From Erythrobacter sp. SD-21 (GTDB taxonomy: Bacteria > Pseudomonadota > Alphaproteobacteria > Sphingomonadales > Sphingomonadaceae), in NCBI RefSeq assembly GCF_000181515.1, contig NZ_ABCG01000005.1, positions 124,001-188,000 on the forward strand: a DNA stretch of 64,000 nucleotides, given 5' to 3'. Below are positions 8,325 through 16,397 of the stretch, one piece after another (the first letter of the stretch is position 1; every line of letters starts with the position of its first letter). Both the position numbers and the translations under genes were made by a program. The notes under the pieces were generated by a model. That model was not told the origin of the DNA. It ran no database searches and saw only the letters and a list, made by a program, of their open reading frames with translations.

Positions 8325-8346
8325 TTGAGGTTTACGCAAACGTCAA
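8325..8346. promoter_or_regulatory. Palindromic operator candidate between divergent beta-oxidation genes
   Basis: A 22-bp near-perfect palindrome, left half TTGAGGTTTAC and right half GCAAACGTCAA. Nine of the 11 base pairs match when the halves are folded on each other. It lies about midway between the hydratase start (8276) and the thiolase start (8392). The TTGA-GTTT-CG-AAAC-TCAA pattern looks like a dimeric regulator site of the kind used by TetR- or MerR-type regulators of acyl-CoA degradation in proteobacteria. The regulator gene is not in the window. Confidence 0.6.
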
Positions 8347-8391
8347 CCGGCAAAAGCCGCAAGTTTCGACAAGCCGAGAGAGGATTACGCC

Positions 8392-9660
8392 ATGCCCGAA
8401 GCCTATATCATCGATGCCGTCCGCACGCCCCGGGGCATCGGCAAGCAAGGCGAGGGTTCGCTGGCGGCCATGCATCCGCAGCATCTGGCGGCCACGGTCC
8501 TGAAGGCTATCAAGGACCGCAACAATCTCGACACCGCTACCGTCGACGACGTGATTTGGTCCGTCAGCACACAGGACGGTATGCAGGCGGGCGACATGGG
8601 CCGCATGGCCGCGCTCGACGCGGGCTTCGACATCACCTCGTCCGGCACCACGCTCGACCGGTTCTGCGGCGGCGGCATCACCTCGGTTGCACTTGCCGCG
8701 GCACAGGTGATGAGCGGGATGGAGGATTGCGTCGTCGCGGGCGGCACCGAGATGATGAGCCTCACCGCGCAGATGGCGAAGGACAAGATGCAGGCGGGCC
8801 TCAAACCGCCGATGATGGGCAGCTACAACGAGCGCCTGCAGGCGAGCCACCCGCAAAGCCACCAGGGCGTGTGCGGCGATGCAATCGCCACGATGGAAGG
8901 CTTCACCCGCGAGGAACTGAACGAAGTCGGCTATCGCAGCCAGCAGCGCGCGGCGCAGGCGATTGCGGAAGGGCGTTTCGACAAGTCTGTGGTGCCGGTC
9001 ACCGATGACGAGAACAACGTCGTGCTCGACGAGGAAGAATATCCGCGTCCGCAGACGACGCGCGAAGGCCTCGCCGAACTGGAGCCCGCCTTCGCCAAGA
9101 TCGCCAATGTCCCGCTCGACAAGAACGGCACGACCTTCGCCGGCCTCGTGAACGCCAAGTATCCGGATCTTGAGATCCAGCACTTCCACCATGCGGGCAA
9201 CAGCTCGGGCGTGGTCGATGGCGCGGCGGCGGTGCTGGTGGCGAGCAAGGAGTATGCGAAAGAGCATGGCCTCAAGCCCCGCGCCCGCATTGTGGCGACT
9301 GCGAATATGGGTGACGATCCCACACTGATGCTCAACGCCCCCGTTCCTGCCGCGAAAAAGGTTCTGGAGAAGGCGGGACTGACCAAGGACGACATCGATC
9401 TTTACGAGATCAACGAGGCTTTCGCTGTCGTCGCCGCCAAGTTCGTACGCGATCTCGACCTCGATTGGGATAAAGTCAATGTGAACGGCGGCTCGATCGC
9501 GCTGGGCCATCCGATCGGGGCAACCGGGTCGATCCTTATCGGCACGATGGTCGACGAGTTGGAGCGGCAGGACAAGCGTTATGGGCTGGTCACCATGTGC
9601 GCGGCTGGAGGCATGGCTCCGGCCATCATCATCGAGCGCGTCGACGATTTCGTCGACTGA
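8392..9660 (+). CDS. Acetyl-CoA C-acyltransferase (thiolase)
   Basis: 422 aa, of thiolase length. The acyl-enzyme cysteine is C92 in LDRFCGGG; the C-terminal half has EINEAFAVVAAKF, the His in NGGSIALGHPIGATG and the second Cys in VTMCAAGGMAPA (more often CIGGG). It cleaves 3-ketoacyl-CoA with CoA, the last step of beta-oxidation; biosynthetic use in the reverse direction cannot be excluded. The start follows AGAGAGGAT. It is divergent from the hydratase/dehydrogenase operon across 115 bp containing the palindromic operator candidate. The GGG after the active Cys marks a distinct thiolase subgroup. Confidence 0.92.
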   Translation: MPEAYIIDAVRTPRGIGKQGEGSLAAMHPQHLAATVLKAIKDRNNLDTATVDDVIWSVSTQDGMQAGDMGRMAALDAGFDITSSGTTLDRFCGGGITSVALAAAQVMSGMEDCVVAGGTEMMSLTAQMAKDKMQAGLKPPMMGSYNERLQASHPQSHQGVCGDAIATMEGFTREELNEVGYRSQQRAAQAIAEGRFDKSVVPVTDDENNVVLDEEEYPRPQTTREGLAELEPAFAKIANVPLDKNGTTFAGLVNAKYPDLEIQHFHHAGNSSGVVDGAAAVLVASKEYAKEHGLKPRARIVATANMGDDPTLMLNAPVPAAKKVLEKAGLTKDDIDLYEINEAFAVVAAKFVRDLDLDWDKVNVNGGSIALGHPIGATGSILIGTMVDELERQDKRYGLVTMCAAGGMAPAIIIERVDDFVD

Positions 9661-9676
9661 CGCGAGGTAGCGTCAG
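9657..9676. terminator. Hairpin between convergent thiolase and DUF2061 genes
   Basis: A perfect 7-bp stem (CTGACGC / GCGTCAG) with a 6-base loop. It includes the stop codons of both converging genes. No T-run follows on either side. A bidirectional 3'-end hairpin is inferred. Confidence 0.45.
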
Positions 9677-9924
9677 GCGGTCTTCTCGGTCGCCTCGCCT
9701 TCATCCTTGGCAAAGCCCCAGGACACGTTCGCCCAGGCGCGTTCGTGGAAGTAGTAGAGCACCATCTTGGTCAGCACTTCGCTGATGGCGATGGCCCCTG
9801 CGGCCTTCGGACTACCGGTGAAGAACCAGCTCAGCAGGAAGGTGTCAAGGCTGCCGAGAATACGCCAGCTGAGGGCCTTGGCGAAGCTGCGCGAATGCGC
9901 TTCGCGACCACGAAACAAAATCAT
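9673..9924 (-). CDS. DUF2061 membrane protein
   Basis: 83 aa from the ATG at 9924 with GGGGAAA upstream. The pattern REAHSRSFAKALSWRILGSLDTFLLSWFFTG, then an Ala-rich second helix and KMVLYYFHERAWANVSWG, is the DUF2061 signature: two predicted membrane helices with a conserved YFHER.W motif. Biochemical function is unknown. Members often lie next to sulfate-activation genes in alphaproteobacteria, and cysN/C and cysD are indeed about 2-5 kb away, but here it is separated from them by two genes and is not in the same operon. Confidence 0.8.
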   Translation of the reverse strand: MILFRGREAHSRSFAKALSWRILGSLDTFLLSWFFTGSPKAAGAIAISEVLTKMVLYYFHERAWANVSWGFAKDEGEATEKTA

Positions 9925-10066
9925 TGAATTTCCCCGGCCCGGCAAATGCCGGATTTCGTTCAAATAAGGCCGCGCAATTAGGCATCCCAGCGAGCGAACG
10001 CGCCTATAGTCACCGATGATAAAGTCAATCTTTCAAGGTCCACGCTCTTGCGCATCGGACTAAGGC

Positions 10067-10891
10067 GTGATTGTAGAAATACAGAGAAACGTGAGCGATC
10101 GAAAGAACAGTCAGATCATGGATTTTTCGCGCTCTGCGAACGAGGAACGAGCAGCTGTCGTCCTCAGCAACATGACGATCGCCGAAGGCGCCGAGGTGGA
10201 AGAACTGCTTCTTCCCTCGATTGCGACCGTCGCGAAACCTTCCACCTTGGGTTTCCTAAACGCCCATGGCGTGAATTTGTGCTGGGAAAATGCGGACATC
10301 GCGCGAAATTTTGCTTCTCTCGACTTTCTGCTTCGCGATGGCATCGGCGTCCGCCTCTGTTGTGAAAAGATGGGATGGCCAAGTGGTGCGAACCTCAATG
10401 GGACCGATTTCATTCCTCGGATACTAAGTCATCGACGTGGTTCCGTAACTCTCTTGGGCACTCAGGCACCATGGCTCGATGACGCCGCTACAAAGTTGAG
10501 TGACAGCGGGCTCGACATTGTTGCTACCCATCATGGCTTCGAGGATGTCGAGTTCTATGTGAGAAAGGTAATCGAGACCCGGCCCGACACAGTACTTCTC
10601 GCCATGGGAATGCCTAAGCAGGAGCGTGTCGCAGCGCTGATAAAGCAACAGGCGGATTGGCCTGTTCTCATCATTTGCGGAGGCGCTATTTTGGATTGGA
10701 TAGCCGAACGGTTTGACCGCGCCCCGGCCTTCTTCCGCAACAATCATCTCGAATGGCTCTATCGCTTGATGAGGGAACCCAAGCGCTTGTTCCGCCGCTA
10801 TGTGATCGGCAATCCACTACTCCTGCAGCGAATCCCCGCACTGGCGCGTGCCGTAAGTTTGCGAGGTCTTAAGCCGAAATTGCTTAAGTAG
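10067..10891 (+). CDS. WecG/TagA/CpsF-family glycosyltransferase
   Basis: 274 aa if started at GTG 10067. The ATG at 10118 and a GTG at 10091 are alternatives, and none has a strong ribosome site. The family signatures are LNGTDFIPR, a conserved substrate region around VTLLGTQAPW, the MGMPKQERVA motif, and the C-terminal RAPAFFRNNHLEWLYRLMREPKRLFRRY. These enzymes transfer a hexosamine (such as ManNAc) to a lipid-linked acceptor in surface-polysaccharide or teichoic acid synthesis. GC content is about 53%, well below the neighbourhood. It converges on the sulfotransferase gene, 3 bp away, and may act on the same polymer. Confidence 0.88.
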   Translation: MIVEIQRNVSDRKNSQIMDFSRSANEERAAVVLSNMTIAEGAEVEELLLPSIATVAKPSTLGFLNAHGVNLCWENADIARNFASLDFLLRDGIGVRLCCEKMGWPSGANLNGTDFIPRILSHRRGSVTLLGTQAPWLDDAATKLSDSGLDIVATHHGFEDVEFYVRKVIETRPDTVLLAMGMPKQERVAALIKQQADWPVLIICGGAILDWIAERFDRAPAFFRNNHLEWLYRLMREPKRLFRRYVIGNPLLLQRIPALARAVSLRGLKPKLLK

Positions 10892-10894
10892 GGC

Positions 10895-11800
10895 CTATCC
10901 TACCCAATCGGGAAAATCAGTGACATCGAGATTGCCAAGAACTTCCGGCAAGGCTTGTAATTCGGGAGCGTAAAATTGTTGCACGCGCTTTCGAGTCGCC
11001 TTGTCCGGCAACTCGCGCGTGTCTTCGTTGAAAAAATAGTAGACATCGCGCATTAGATCGCGAGCAGGTTTTATACGATTGAAGACGGGTTCGAGAATGG
11101 CGTTGAGACGGACAGCGACATCATGCAACCGCCCGACTTTTACGTCGCGCGCTTTGTTTTCGTGGTAAAGAGGTTCGACAGGCAGTTCCGCGTCGGTCAC
11201 ACCAAGTGCGCTTGAGATTACCGCACGAAGCTTTGCCTGCCCCTTTTCGTTGCCCATCCAGTCCTGAAAGACGACGTGTATTTGCTCTTTCGGGAAGATG
11301 TTCATCCATTCGCGCAAAACACTGGCGTAAGAACCCTCCCGCAATGTGAGCCGGTCGATCTCGCCGAAATTGCTTATCTCAGCATCGCGTTGTTCAATGC
11401 CGAGATCGACCAGTTCCGCTGCGGTGTACCCTTCAAACTCCTTGACGTGAGGCCAGCGCTTGTTGTTGATCATCGTCCAGGCGGAGAAGAACCGCTCGGT
11501 CGGCTCGCGCAGGGTGAAAACGATATGCGCGTCGGGCGCTTCGGCGTGGATGGCCTCGGCGGCCCGCTTGCCGAAAGCGAAATAGAGCGGCGAGGCTTCG
11601 AGCCGCGCCGTCGCCCCGGACACATCGCGGAAGCACGCTTCGTAGCGATCATAGGGGCATTCCACCCCCTCGATCAGCCGCGAAAGAAAATAGTCCGTTT
11701 CCTTGTGAATCGACGGGGCGACGCCCTTCGTCCGCGCGAAATAGCGGAACAGCGAGGTCGTGGCGGTCCGCGTGGGGCCTGCAAGGATGCACGTGCGCAT
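10895..11800 (-). CDS. PAPS-dependent sulfotransferase
   Basis: 301 aa. The 5'-phosphosulfate-binding loop is visible at the N-terminus (AGPTRTATTSLFRYF) and the 3'-phosphate-binding motif follows (FTLREPTERFFSAWTM), as in Sulfotransfer_1/3 family enzymes. A His/Lys-containing early helix (SIHKETDYF) may hold substrate contacts. It should move sulfate from PAPS to a hydroxyl or amine of a glycan or other acceptor. It lies 35 bp behind cysNC, whose APS-kinase domain makes PAPS, on the same strand. The 5' third is 60-72% GC but the rest is about 53%, so the gene looks mosaic. Confidence 0.82.
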   Translation of the reverse strand: MRTCILAGPTRTATTSLFRYFARTKGVAPSIHKETDYFLSRLIEGVECPYDRYEACFRDVSGATARLEASPLYFAFGKRAAEAIHAEAPDAHIVFTLREPTERFFSAWTMINNKRWPHVKEFEGYTAAELVDLGIEQRDAEISNFGEIDRLTLREGSYASVLREWMNIFPKEQIHVVFQDWMGNEKGQAKLRAVISSALGVTDAELPVEPLYHENKARDVKVGRLHDVAVRLNAILEPVFNRIKPARDLMRDVYYFFNEDTRELPDKATRKRVQQFYAPELQALPEVLGNLDVTDFPDWVG

Positions 11801-11827
11801 GGCTTCGTATCCGTATCGTCAGCCGGT

Positions 11828-11851
11828 CCTGCCGCTTACTTGAGCGGCAGG
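11828..11851 (-). terminator. Hairpin across the cysNC stop codon
   Basis: A perfect 9-bp stem (CCTGCCGCT / AGCGGCAGG) with a 6-base loop covers the last codons and stop of cysNC, 28 bases before the sulfotransferase start. There is no T-run on the minus strand, so it may lower read-through or protect mRNA between the two genes rather than end transcription fully. Confidence 0.45.
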
Positions 11852-13755
11852 ATCTGCTTGATGATGTAGTCCGCGGCTTCTTCAGGGCTCATCGCCACCG
11901 TGTTTACGCGGATTTCCGGGCTTTCGGGCTCTTCATAGGGGCTGTCGATACCGGTGAAGTTCTTCAGCTCCCCGGCGCGTGCCTTCTTGTAGAGGCCCTT
12001 CACGTCGCGCTGTTCCGCCACTTCGAGCGGCGTGTCGACGTGGATTTCGATGAACTCGCCCTCGCCCATCATGTCGCGGACCAGCTGGCGGTCGGCGCGG
12101 AAGGGCGAAATGAAGGCGGTCAGCACGATGAGGCCGGCGTCGGTCATCAGCTTGGCGACTTCGCCGATGCGGCGGATGTTCTCGATCCGGTCCGTCTCGG
12201 TGAAGCCCAGGTCCTTGTTGAGGCCGTGGCGGACATTGTCGCCGTCGAGCAGGAAGGTGTGGCGGTTCATGATCGCCAGCTTTTTCTCGACCTCGTTGGC
12301 GATGGTTGACTTGCCAGAACCCGAAAGGCCGGTGAACCACAACACGCGCGGTTTCTGGTTTTTCATCGCGGCGTGATCGTCACGCGTGATGTCCACCGCC
12401 TGCCAGTGCACGTTCTGCGCGCGGCGCAGGCTGAAGTGCAGCATACCGGCACCGACCGTGTGGTTGGTGATCTTGTCGATCAGGATGAAGCCGCCGAGCG
12501 CGCGGTTTTCCGTGTAGGGATCGAACACGATCCGCTTGTCGGTGGTGATTTCCGCAACGCCGATCTGGTTCAGATGCAGCGTCTTGGCTGCAAGATGCTC
12601 CATCGTGTTGACGTCGATCTCGAACTTGGGCTCGGCGACGGTCACGCTGACCATCTGCGTGCCGAGCTTCATCCAGTAAGCACGGCCGACGACCAGCGGG
12701 TCCTCGTCCATCCACACGATCGTGCTTTCGAACTGGTCGGCCACTTCGGGCGGGCTGTCGGCTGCCGCCAGCACGTCACCGCGCGAGCAATCGATCTCGT
12801 CGTCGAGCGTGATGGTGACCGACTGGCCGGCCACGCCTTCTTCGAGATCGCCGCCCATGGTGACGACCGACTTGACCGTGCTGGTCTTGCCCGAAGGCAG
12901 CGAGCGGACGGTGTCGCCCGGCTTCACGCTGCCCGAAGAAATGAGGCCGGAGAAACCGCGGAAGTCGAGGTTCGGGCGGTTCACCCACTGCACCGGCATG
13001 CGGAACGGGTGGGCAAGGTTTGCGTCCGAGCGCACTTCGACCGCTTCGAGATGCTCCATCAGCGTAGGGCCATCATACCAGCCGGTGTTGTCCGAGGGCG
13101 AAGTGATGTTATCGCCCGCAAGACCCGAGATCGGAATCGCGGTGAAGCTCTCGATCCCGATGCTTTCAGCAAAATGCGCGTAGTCAGCGATGATCGCGTC
13201 ATACTTTTTCTGGTCGTAATCGATCAGGTCCATCTTGTTAACGGCAAGCACGAGGTTCTTGATGCCGAGCTGATGGCACAGGAAGCTGTGGCGCTTGGTC
13301 TGCACGAGCACGCCCTTGCGCGCATCGATCAGGATGCAGGCAAGGTCGGCGGTCGAAGCGCCGGTTACCATGTTACGCGTGTACTGTTCGTGGCCCGGGC
13401 AGTCGGCGACGATGAACTTGCGGTTCTCGGTCGCGAAAAAGCGGTAGGCGACGTCGATGGTGATGCCCTGCTCGCGCTCGGCGGCAAGACCGTCGACCAG
13501 CAGCGCGAAGTCGATCTCTTGGCCTTGGGTGCCAACACGCTTGCTGTCGCTTTCGAGCGCGGCAAGCTGGTCTTCGAAGATCATCTTGGAATCGTAAAGC
13601 AGGCGACCGATAAGGGTCGACTTGCCATCATCCACACTGCCGCAGGTGATAAAGCGCAGCATGGTCTTGTGCTGGTGCTTTTCGAGATAGGCGTCGATGT
13701 CCTCGGCGATGAGGGCGTCGGTCTGATAAATGGGATCGTTTGCGTTCTCAGGCAT
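11836..13755 (-). CDS. cysNC: Bifunctional ATP sulfurylase GTPase subunit / APS kinase
   Basis: 639 aa. Residues about 30-440 form the CysN GTPase: G1 [12 protein letters not shown]3 DCPGHEQ, G4 NKMDLID, then EF-Tu-like beta domains. From about residue 465 a full APS kinase follows, with Walker [10 protein letters not shown] near 476-484, the DGDNVRHGL motif, and SPFRADR and [11 protein letters not shown]. Together with CysD it activates sulfate to APS and then phosphorylates it to PAPS. The start overlaps the cysD stop by 1 base. A sulfotransferase gene follows on the same strand, giving PAPS a local user besides cysteine synthesis. Confidence 0.96.
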   Translation of the reverse strand: MPENANDPIYQTDALIAEDIDAYLEKHQHKTMLRFITCGSVDDGKSTLIGRLLYDSKMIFEDQLAALESDSKRVGTQGQEIDFALLVDGLAAEREQGITIDVAYRFFATENRKFIVADCPGHEQYTRNMVTGASTADLACILIDARKGVLVQTKRHSFLCHQLGIKNLVLAVNKMDLIDYDQKKYDAIIADYAHFAESIGIESFTAIPISGLAGDNITSPSDNTGWYDGPTLMEHLEAVEVRSDANLAHPFRMPVQWVNRPNLDFRGFSGLISSGSVKPGDTVRSLPSGKTSTVKSVVTMGGDLEEGVAGQSVTITLDDEIDCSRGDVLAAADSPPEVADQFESTIVWMDEDPLVVGRAYWMKLGTQMVSVTVAEPKFEIDVNTMEHLAAKTLHLNQIGVAEITTDKRIVFDPYTENRALGGFILIDKITNHTVGAGMLHFSLRRAQNVHWQAVDITRDDHAAMKNQKPRVLWFTGLSGSGKSTIANEVEKKLAIMNRHTFLLDGDNVRHGLNKDLGFTETDRIENIRRIGEVAKLMTDAGLIVLTAFISPFRADRQLVRDMMGEGEFIEIHVDTPLEVAEQRDVKGLYKKARAGELKNFTGIDSPYEEPESPEIRVNTVAMSPEEAADYIIKQILPLK

Positions 13756-14663
13756 CAGAAGTAGCCCTCCTGCTTCTTCTTCTCCATCGAAGCGTCTCCG
13801 GAATCCTTGTCGATCACGCGGCCCTGCCGCTCGGAGGTCGTGGTGAGGAGCATTTCCTGAATGATTTCGGGCAACGTCGCCGCCTCGCTTTCGACAGCGC
13901 CGGTCAGCGGGAAGCAGCCCAGCGTACGGAAGCGGATCGAGCGTTCGGTGATTTCAGGACGTTTGCCCATGACGCGTTCGAGGCGTTCGAGGTCGTCGGC
14001 CATGAACAGGCCGCCCTCATATTCGAAGGTCGGCCGCACGGCGGAGAAATACAGCGGCACGATTTCGATATTCTCGAGATGGATGTACTGCCAGATGTCC
14101 AGCTCGGTCCAGTTCGACAGCGGGAAGACCCGGATGCTTTCGCCCTTCTTCTTCTTCGCGTTGTAGATGTTCCACAGCTCGGGGCGCTGGCTCTTCGGGT
14201 CCCAGCCGTGGCTGGCGGTGCGGAAGGAGAAGATGCGCTCCTTCGCGCGGCTTTTTTCCTCGTCACGGCGTGCGCCCCCGAAGGCCGCATCGAAACCGTA
14301 TTTGTCGAGCGCCTGCTTGAGCCCTTGCGTCTTCCACATGTCGGTGTGGAGCGGGCCGTGGTCGAAGGGGTTCACCCCCATTTCCTCGGCTTCCGGGTTC
14401 TGGTGGACGAGTAGCTCCATGCCTGCGTCCGCCGCGCTCTTTTCGCGCAGGTCGTACATCGCCTTGAACTTCCAAGTCGTGTCGACATGGAGCAGCGGGA
14501 ACGGCGGTGGCGAGGGATAGAAGGCTTTCTTGGCGAGGTGGAGCATCACCGCGCTATCCTTGCCGATGGAATAGAGCATCACGGGCTTTTCGGCCTCGGA
14601 CACCACTTCGCGCATGATGTGGATGCTCTCGGCTTCGAGCCGCTGCAAATGGGTGAGGGACAT
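13755..14663 (-). CDS. cysD: Sulfate adenylyltransferase subunit 2
   Basis: 302 aa from the ATG at 14663 ([20 protein letters not shown]). The open frame runs further upstream but without family similarity. The PP-loop is SIGKDS at residues 32-37, and typical CysD segments follow ([43 protein letters not shown]). It is the catalytic subunit that forms APS from ATP and sulfate, driven by GTP hydrolysis in CysN. It starts the cysD-cysNC-sulfotransferase transcript; the 176 bp upstream probably holds the promoter, but no clear site is recognised there. Confidence 0.96.
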   Translation of the reverse strand: MSLTHLQRLEAESIHIMREVVSEAEKPVMLYSIGKDSAVMLHLAKKAFYPSPPPFPLLHVDTTWKFKAMYDLREKSAADAGMELLVHQNPEAEEMGVNPFDHGPLHTDMWKTQGLKQALDKYGFDAAFGGARRDEEKSRAKERIFSFRTASHGWDPKSQRPELWNIYNAKKKKGESIRVFPLSNWTELDIWQYIHLENIEIVPLYFSAVRPTFEYEGGLFMADDLERLERVMGKRPEITERSIRFRTLGCFPLTGAVESEAATLPEIIQEMLLTTTSERQGRVIDKDSGDASMEKKKQEGYF

Positions 14664-14839
14664 GGGTTCTCGTCTGTGTCGTTCTGTCGTGCGAAACGGG
14701 ATGCGCACGCCTTGCGCGCGCGGCGTCGATTCACAAGCTGCGATTGATGGCACGCGCGATAGGAGAACTTGCCGCGCAGCACAATGGGCGGGTTGTGGCT
14801 TTCGTCTCCGCCCCTGGCTGTGCAATCGTATTGAAATTG

Positions 14840-15913
14840 TTATCGCGAACCGTTGCTTAGCAGCGTCCATTCCCACGGCTCAAGGTTGAGCTGCTGCTCT
14901 TCCCGCACGGTGACTTCGCCGCTGGACTCGCTCCCTGCGCGAAACTCGCGATAGGTCCCGGCGGCAAGCGCGCTGGTAAGCGCAACCGATGCGGGACGAT
15001 CGCTCATGTTGAAGATGCCGAGCACCTTGTTGCCGTCGCGCTGGCGCACCCAGGACAGAACCTGTTCGGGATTGGAATTCTCGACCTTGTGCATGACCGC
15101 ACCCCACTGACCGTTGGCCAGCGCCGGGTTGGCCTTGCGGAAGGCGATGAGGCTGGCGAGCAGGTCGCAATAGGTGCACCCTTCGTCCTGGCTCCAGTCG
15201 ATCGGGTCGCGCTCGAAGAACTCCAGCCGCTTGGCGTTGCAGGCTTCCATCCCGTTGTGGATCAGCGGCAAGCCTTCGCCCGTGAAGGACAGCGCGGTCA
15301 TGGCGGTGAGCGCATCGCCGTAATTCTCGCGCATGGTGCCTTCCCACGCGTTGCTGTCGTGGTTCTCGATATAGGTCATGCGCATCGCCTCGCGCGGCCA
15401 AAGGCTCTCATTCTCGGCGTAATAGCCGAAGAGGCTGGTCGCGTTGCCCTTGCCTTGGGCCACGTTCTTCGACGTATTGTGCCAGTCCCACGCATAGGTC
15501 GCGTCGAAGGCCTTGTGGTGGAAGGCGGTCTGCTGCACCTCGCCCAGCATGAAAACCGGCTTGATCGCTTCGAGCCGAGCGCGCGCGGTTTCCCAGAAAT
15601 CGAGCGGGACATAGCCCGCCACATCGGCCCGGTAGCCATCCACGCCGTATTCGCGCACCCAGTATTCCTTCGCCCCGCCGACATGCTCGCGCACGCCGGG
15701 CTGCGACCAGTCGAGATCGATGATGTCGGACCAGTCCCACCAAGGCGTGGGGCGGAAATCGCCCTTCCAGTCTTTCTCGTACCAGTCAGGGTGCTGCTTC
15801 GCGAGATCGTTGTCCCACGCCGTATGGTTGGCGACAAGATCGAGGATGACCTTGAAGTCTTGCGCGTGCGCAGCGTCGACCTGCGCCTTGCGCCGGCTGG
15901 CGGTTTTGCGAGC
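14840..15913 (-). pseudogene. GH13 alpha-amylase, N-terminus lost
   Basis: About 355 residues of a GH13 catalytic domain remain. The (beta/alpha)8 signatures are region I DLVANHTAWDND, nucleophile region GVDGYRADVAG, acid/base MLGEVQQTAF and NHD region TYIENHDSNAW, followed by a small C-terminal beta domain ending at the stop. What is missing is the signal peptide and the first roughly 100 residues including the first barrel strands: similarity begins abruptly near 15885. The frame runs on to 16024, but those residues are the antisense of the halogenase start. The three catalytic acids are present, yet the fold should be incomplete. Starch/maltodextrin use was the likely role. Confidence 0.78.
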
Positions 15914-15930
15914 GAATTCGTGCCGCAGGA

Positions 15931-16338
15931 GTGAACGAACCGCGCCCTCCCCACGTAGTGATACTTGGCGGCGGCAACTCGGGCTGGATTGCCGCCTGCC
16001 TGCTGCACCATGCGTGGGGAACAAGGGGCGGAAAAATCACCGTTGTTGAGAGCCCTTCCATCGGCATCATCGGTGTGGGCGAAGGCTCCACGCCTCAATT
16101 GAAGATGACCACCTGGTTCACCCATGAGGATATCGCGGCGGCCAACCGCTCGATCTACGGGCAGCAACCGGCCTATGCGCCGATGAGTTGGCATTGCCTC
16201 TTTGCCGGCTATGGCTGTTTCCCGCCACGCGAAAAGCTCCAGCCAGTACCCCAAGGCATGCCGAGGGGCGATGTGGAGGCTGTGCGCGCCACGTTGACCC
16301 CCTGCGCCACCAACTTCGGCGGTTACGCGCCGCTATAG
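15931..16338 (+). pseudogene. Tryptophan halogenase family gene, internally deleted
   Basis: 135 aa against about 500 for the family. The first 60 residues are a good halogenase start: FAD-binding VVILGGGNSGWIAAC, then VESPSIGIIGVGEGSTPQLK. The rest (TTWFTHEDIAAANRSIYGQ, MSWHCLFAGYGCFPP, ending CATNFGGYAPL) looks like the family's C-terminus. The join after QLK is in frame, so roughly 370-400 codons are missing, including the catalytic Lys/Glu and the WxWxIP motif. It cannot be an active halogenase. The GTG start is directly behind AGGAG with too little spacing. It is head-to-head with the truncated amylase. Confidence 0.75.
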
Positions 16339-16346
16339 CCCACAAA

Positions 16347-16376
16347 AAGGGCGGCAGGATCGCTCCCGCCGCCCTT
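16347..16376 (-). terminator. Rho-independent terminator of the proline-rich lipoprotein gene
   Basis: A 9-bp stem (AAGGGCGGC / GCCGCCCTT) with a 12-base loop. On the minus strand it is followed by a T-run (CTTTTTGTG). It begins 21 bases after the stop of the minus-strand gene at 16398. It may also act on the plus strand, behind the halogenase remnant. Confidence 0.75.
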
Positions 16377-16397
16377 CTCTCCGAACTATCTTTCCGC

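Noticed and set aside
12373-13764. 463-aa plus-strand open frame opposite cysNC
   Set aside because: Antisense shadow; the minus-strand frame carries all GTPase and kinase motifs.
14664-14876. Longer CysD start in the upstream open frame
   Set aside because: The family N-terminus begins at [13 protein letters not shown]; the upstream part has no similarity and overlaps the amylase end.
15914-16024. Extension of the amylase frame upstream to a possible start at 16024
   Set aside because: These residues are antisense to the halogenase FAD-binding region and show no GH13 similarity, so they are not the real amylase N-terminus.
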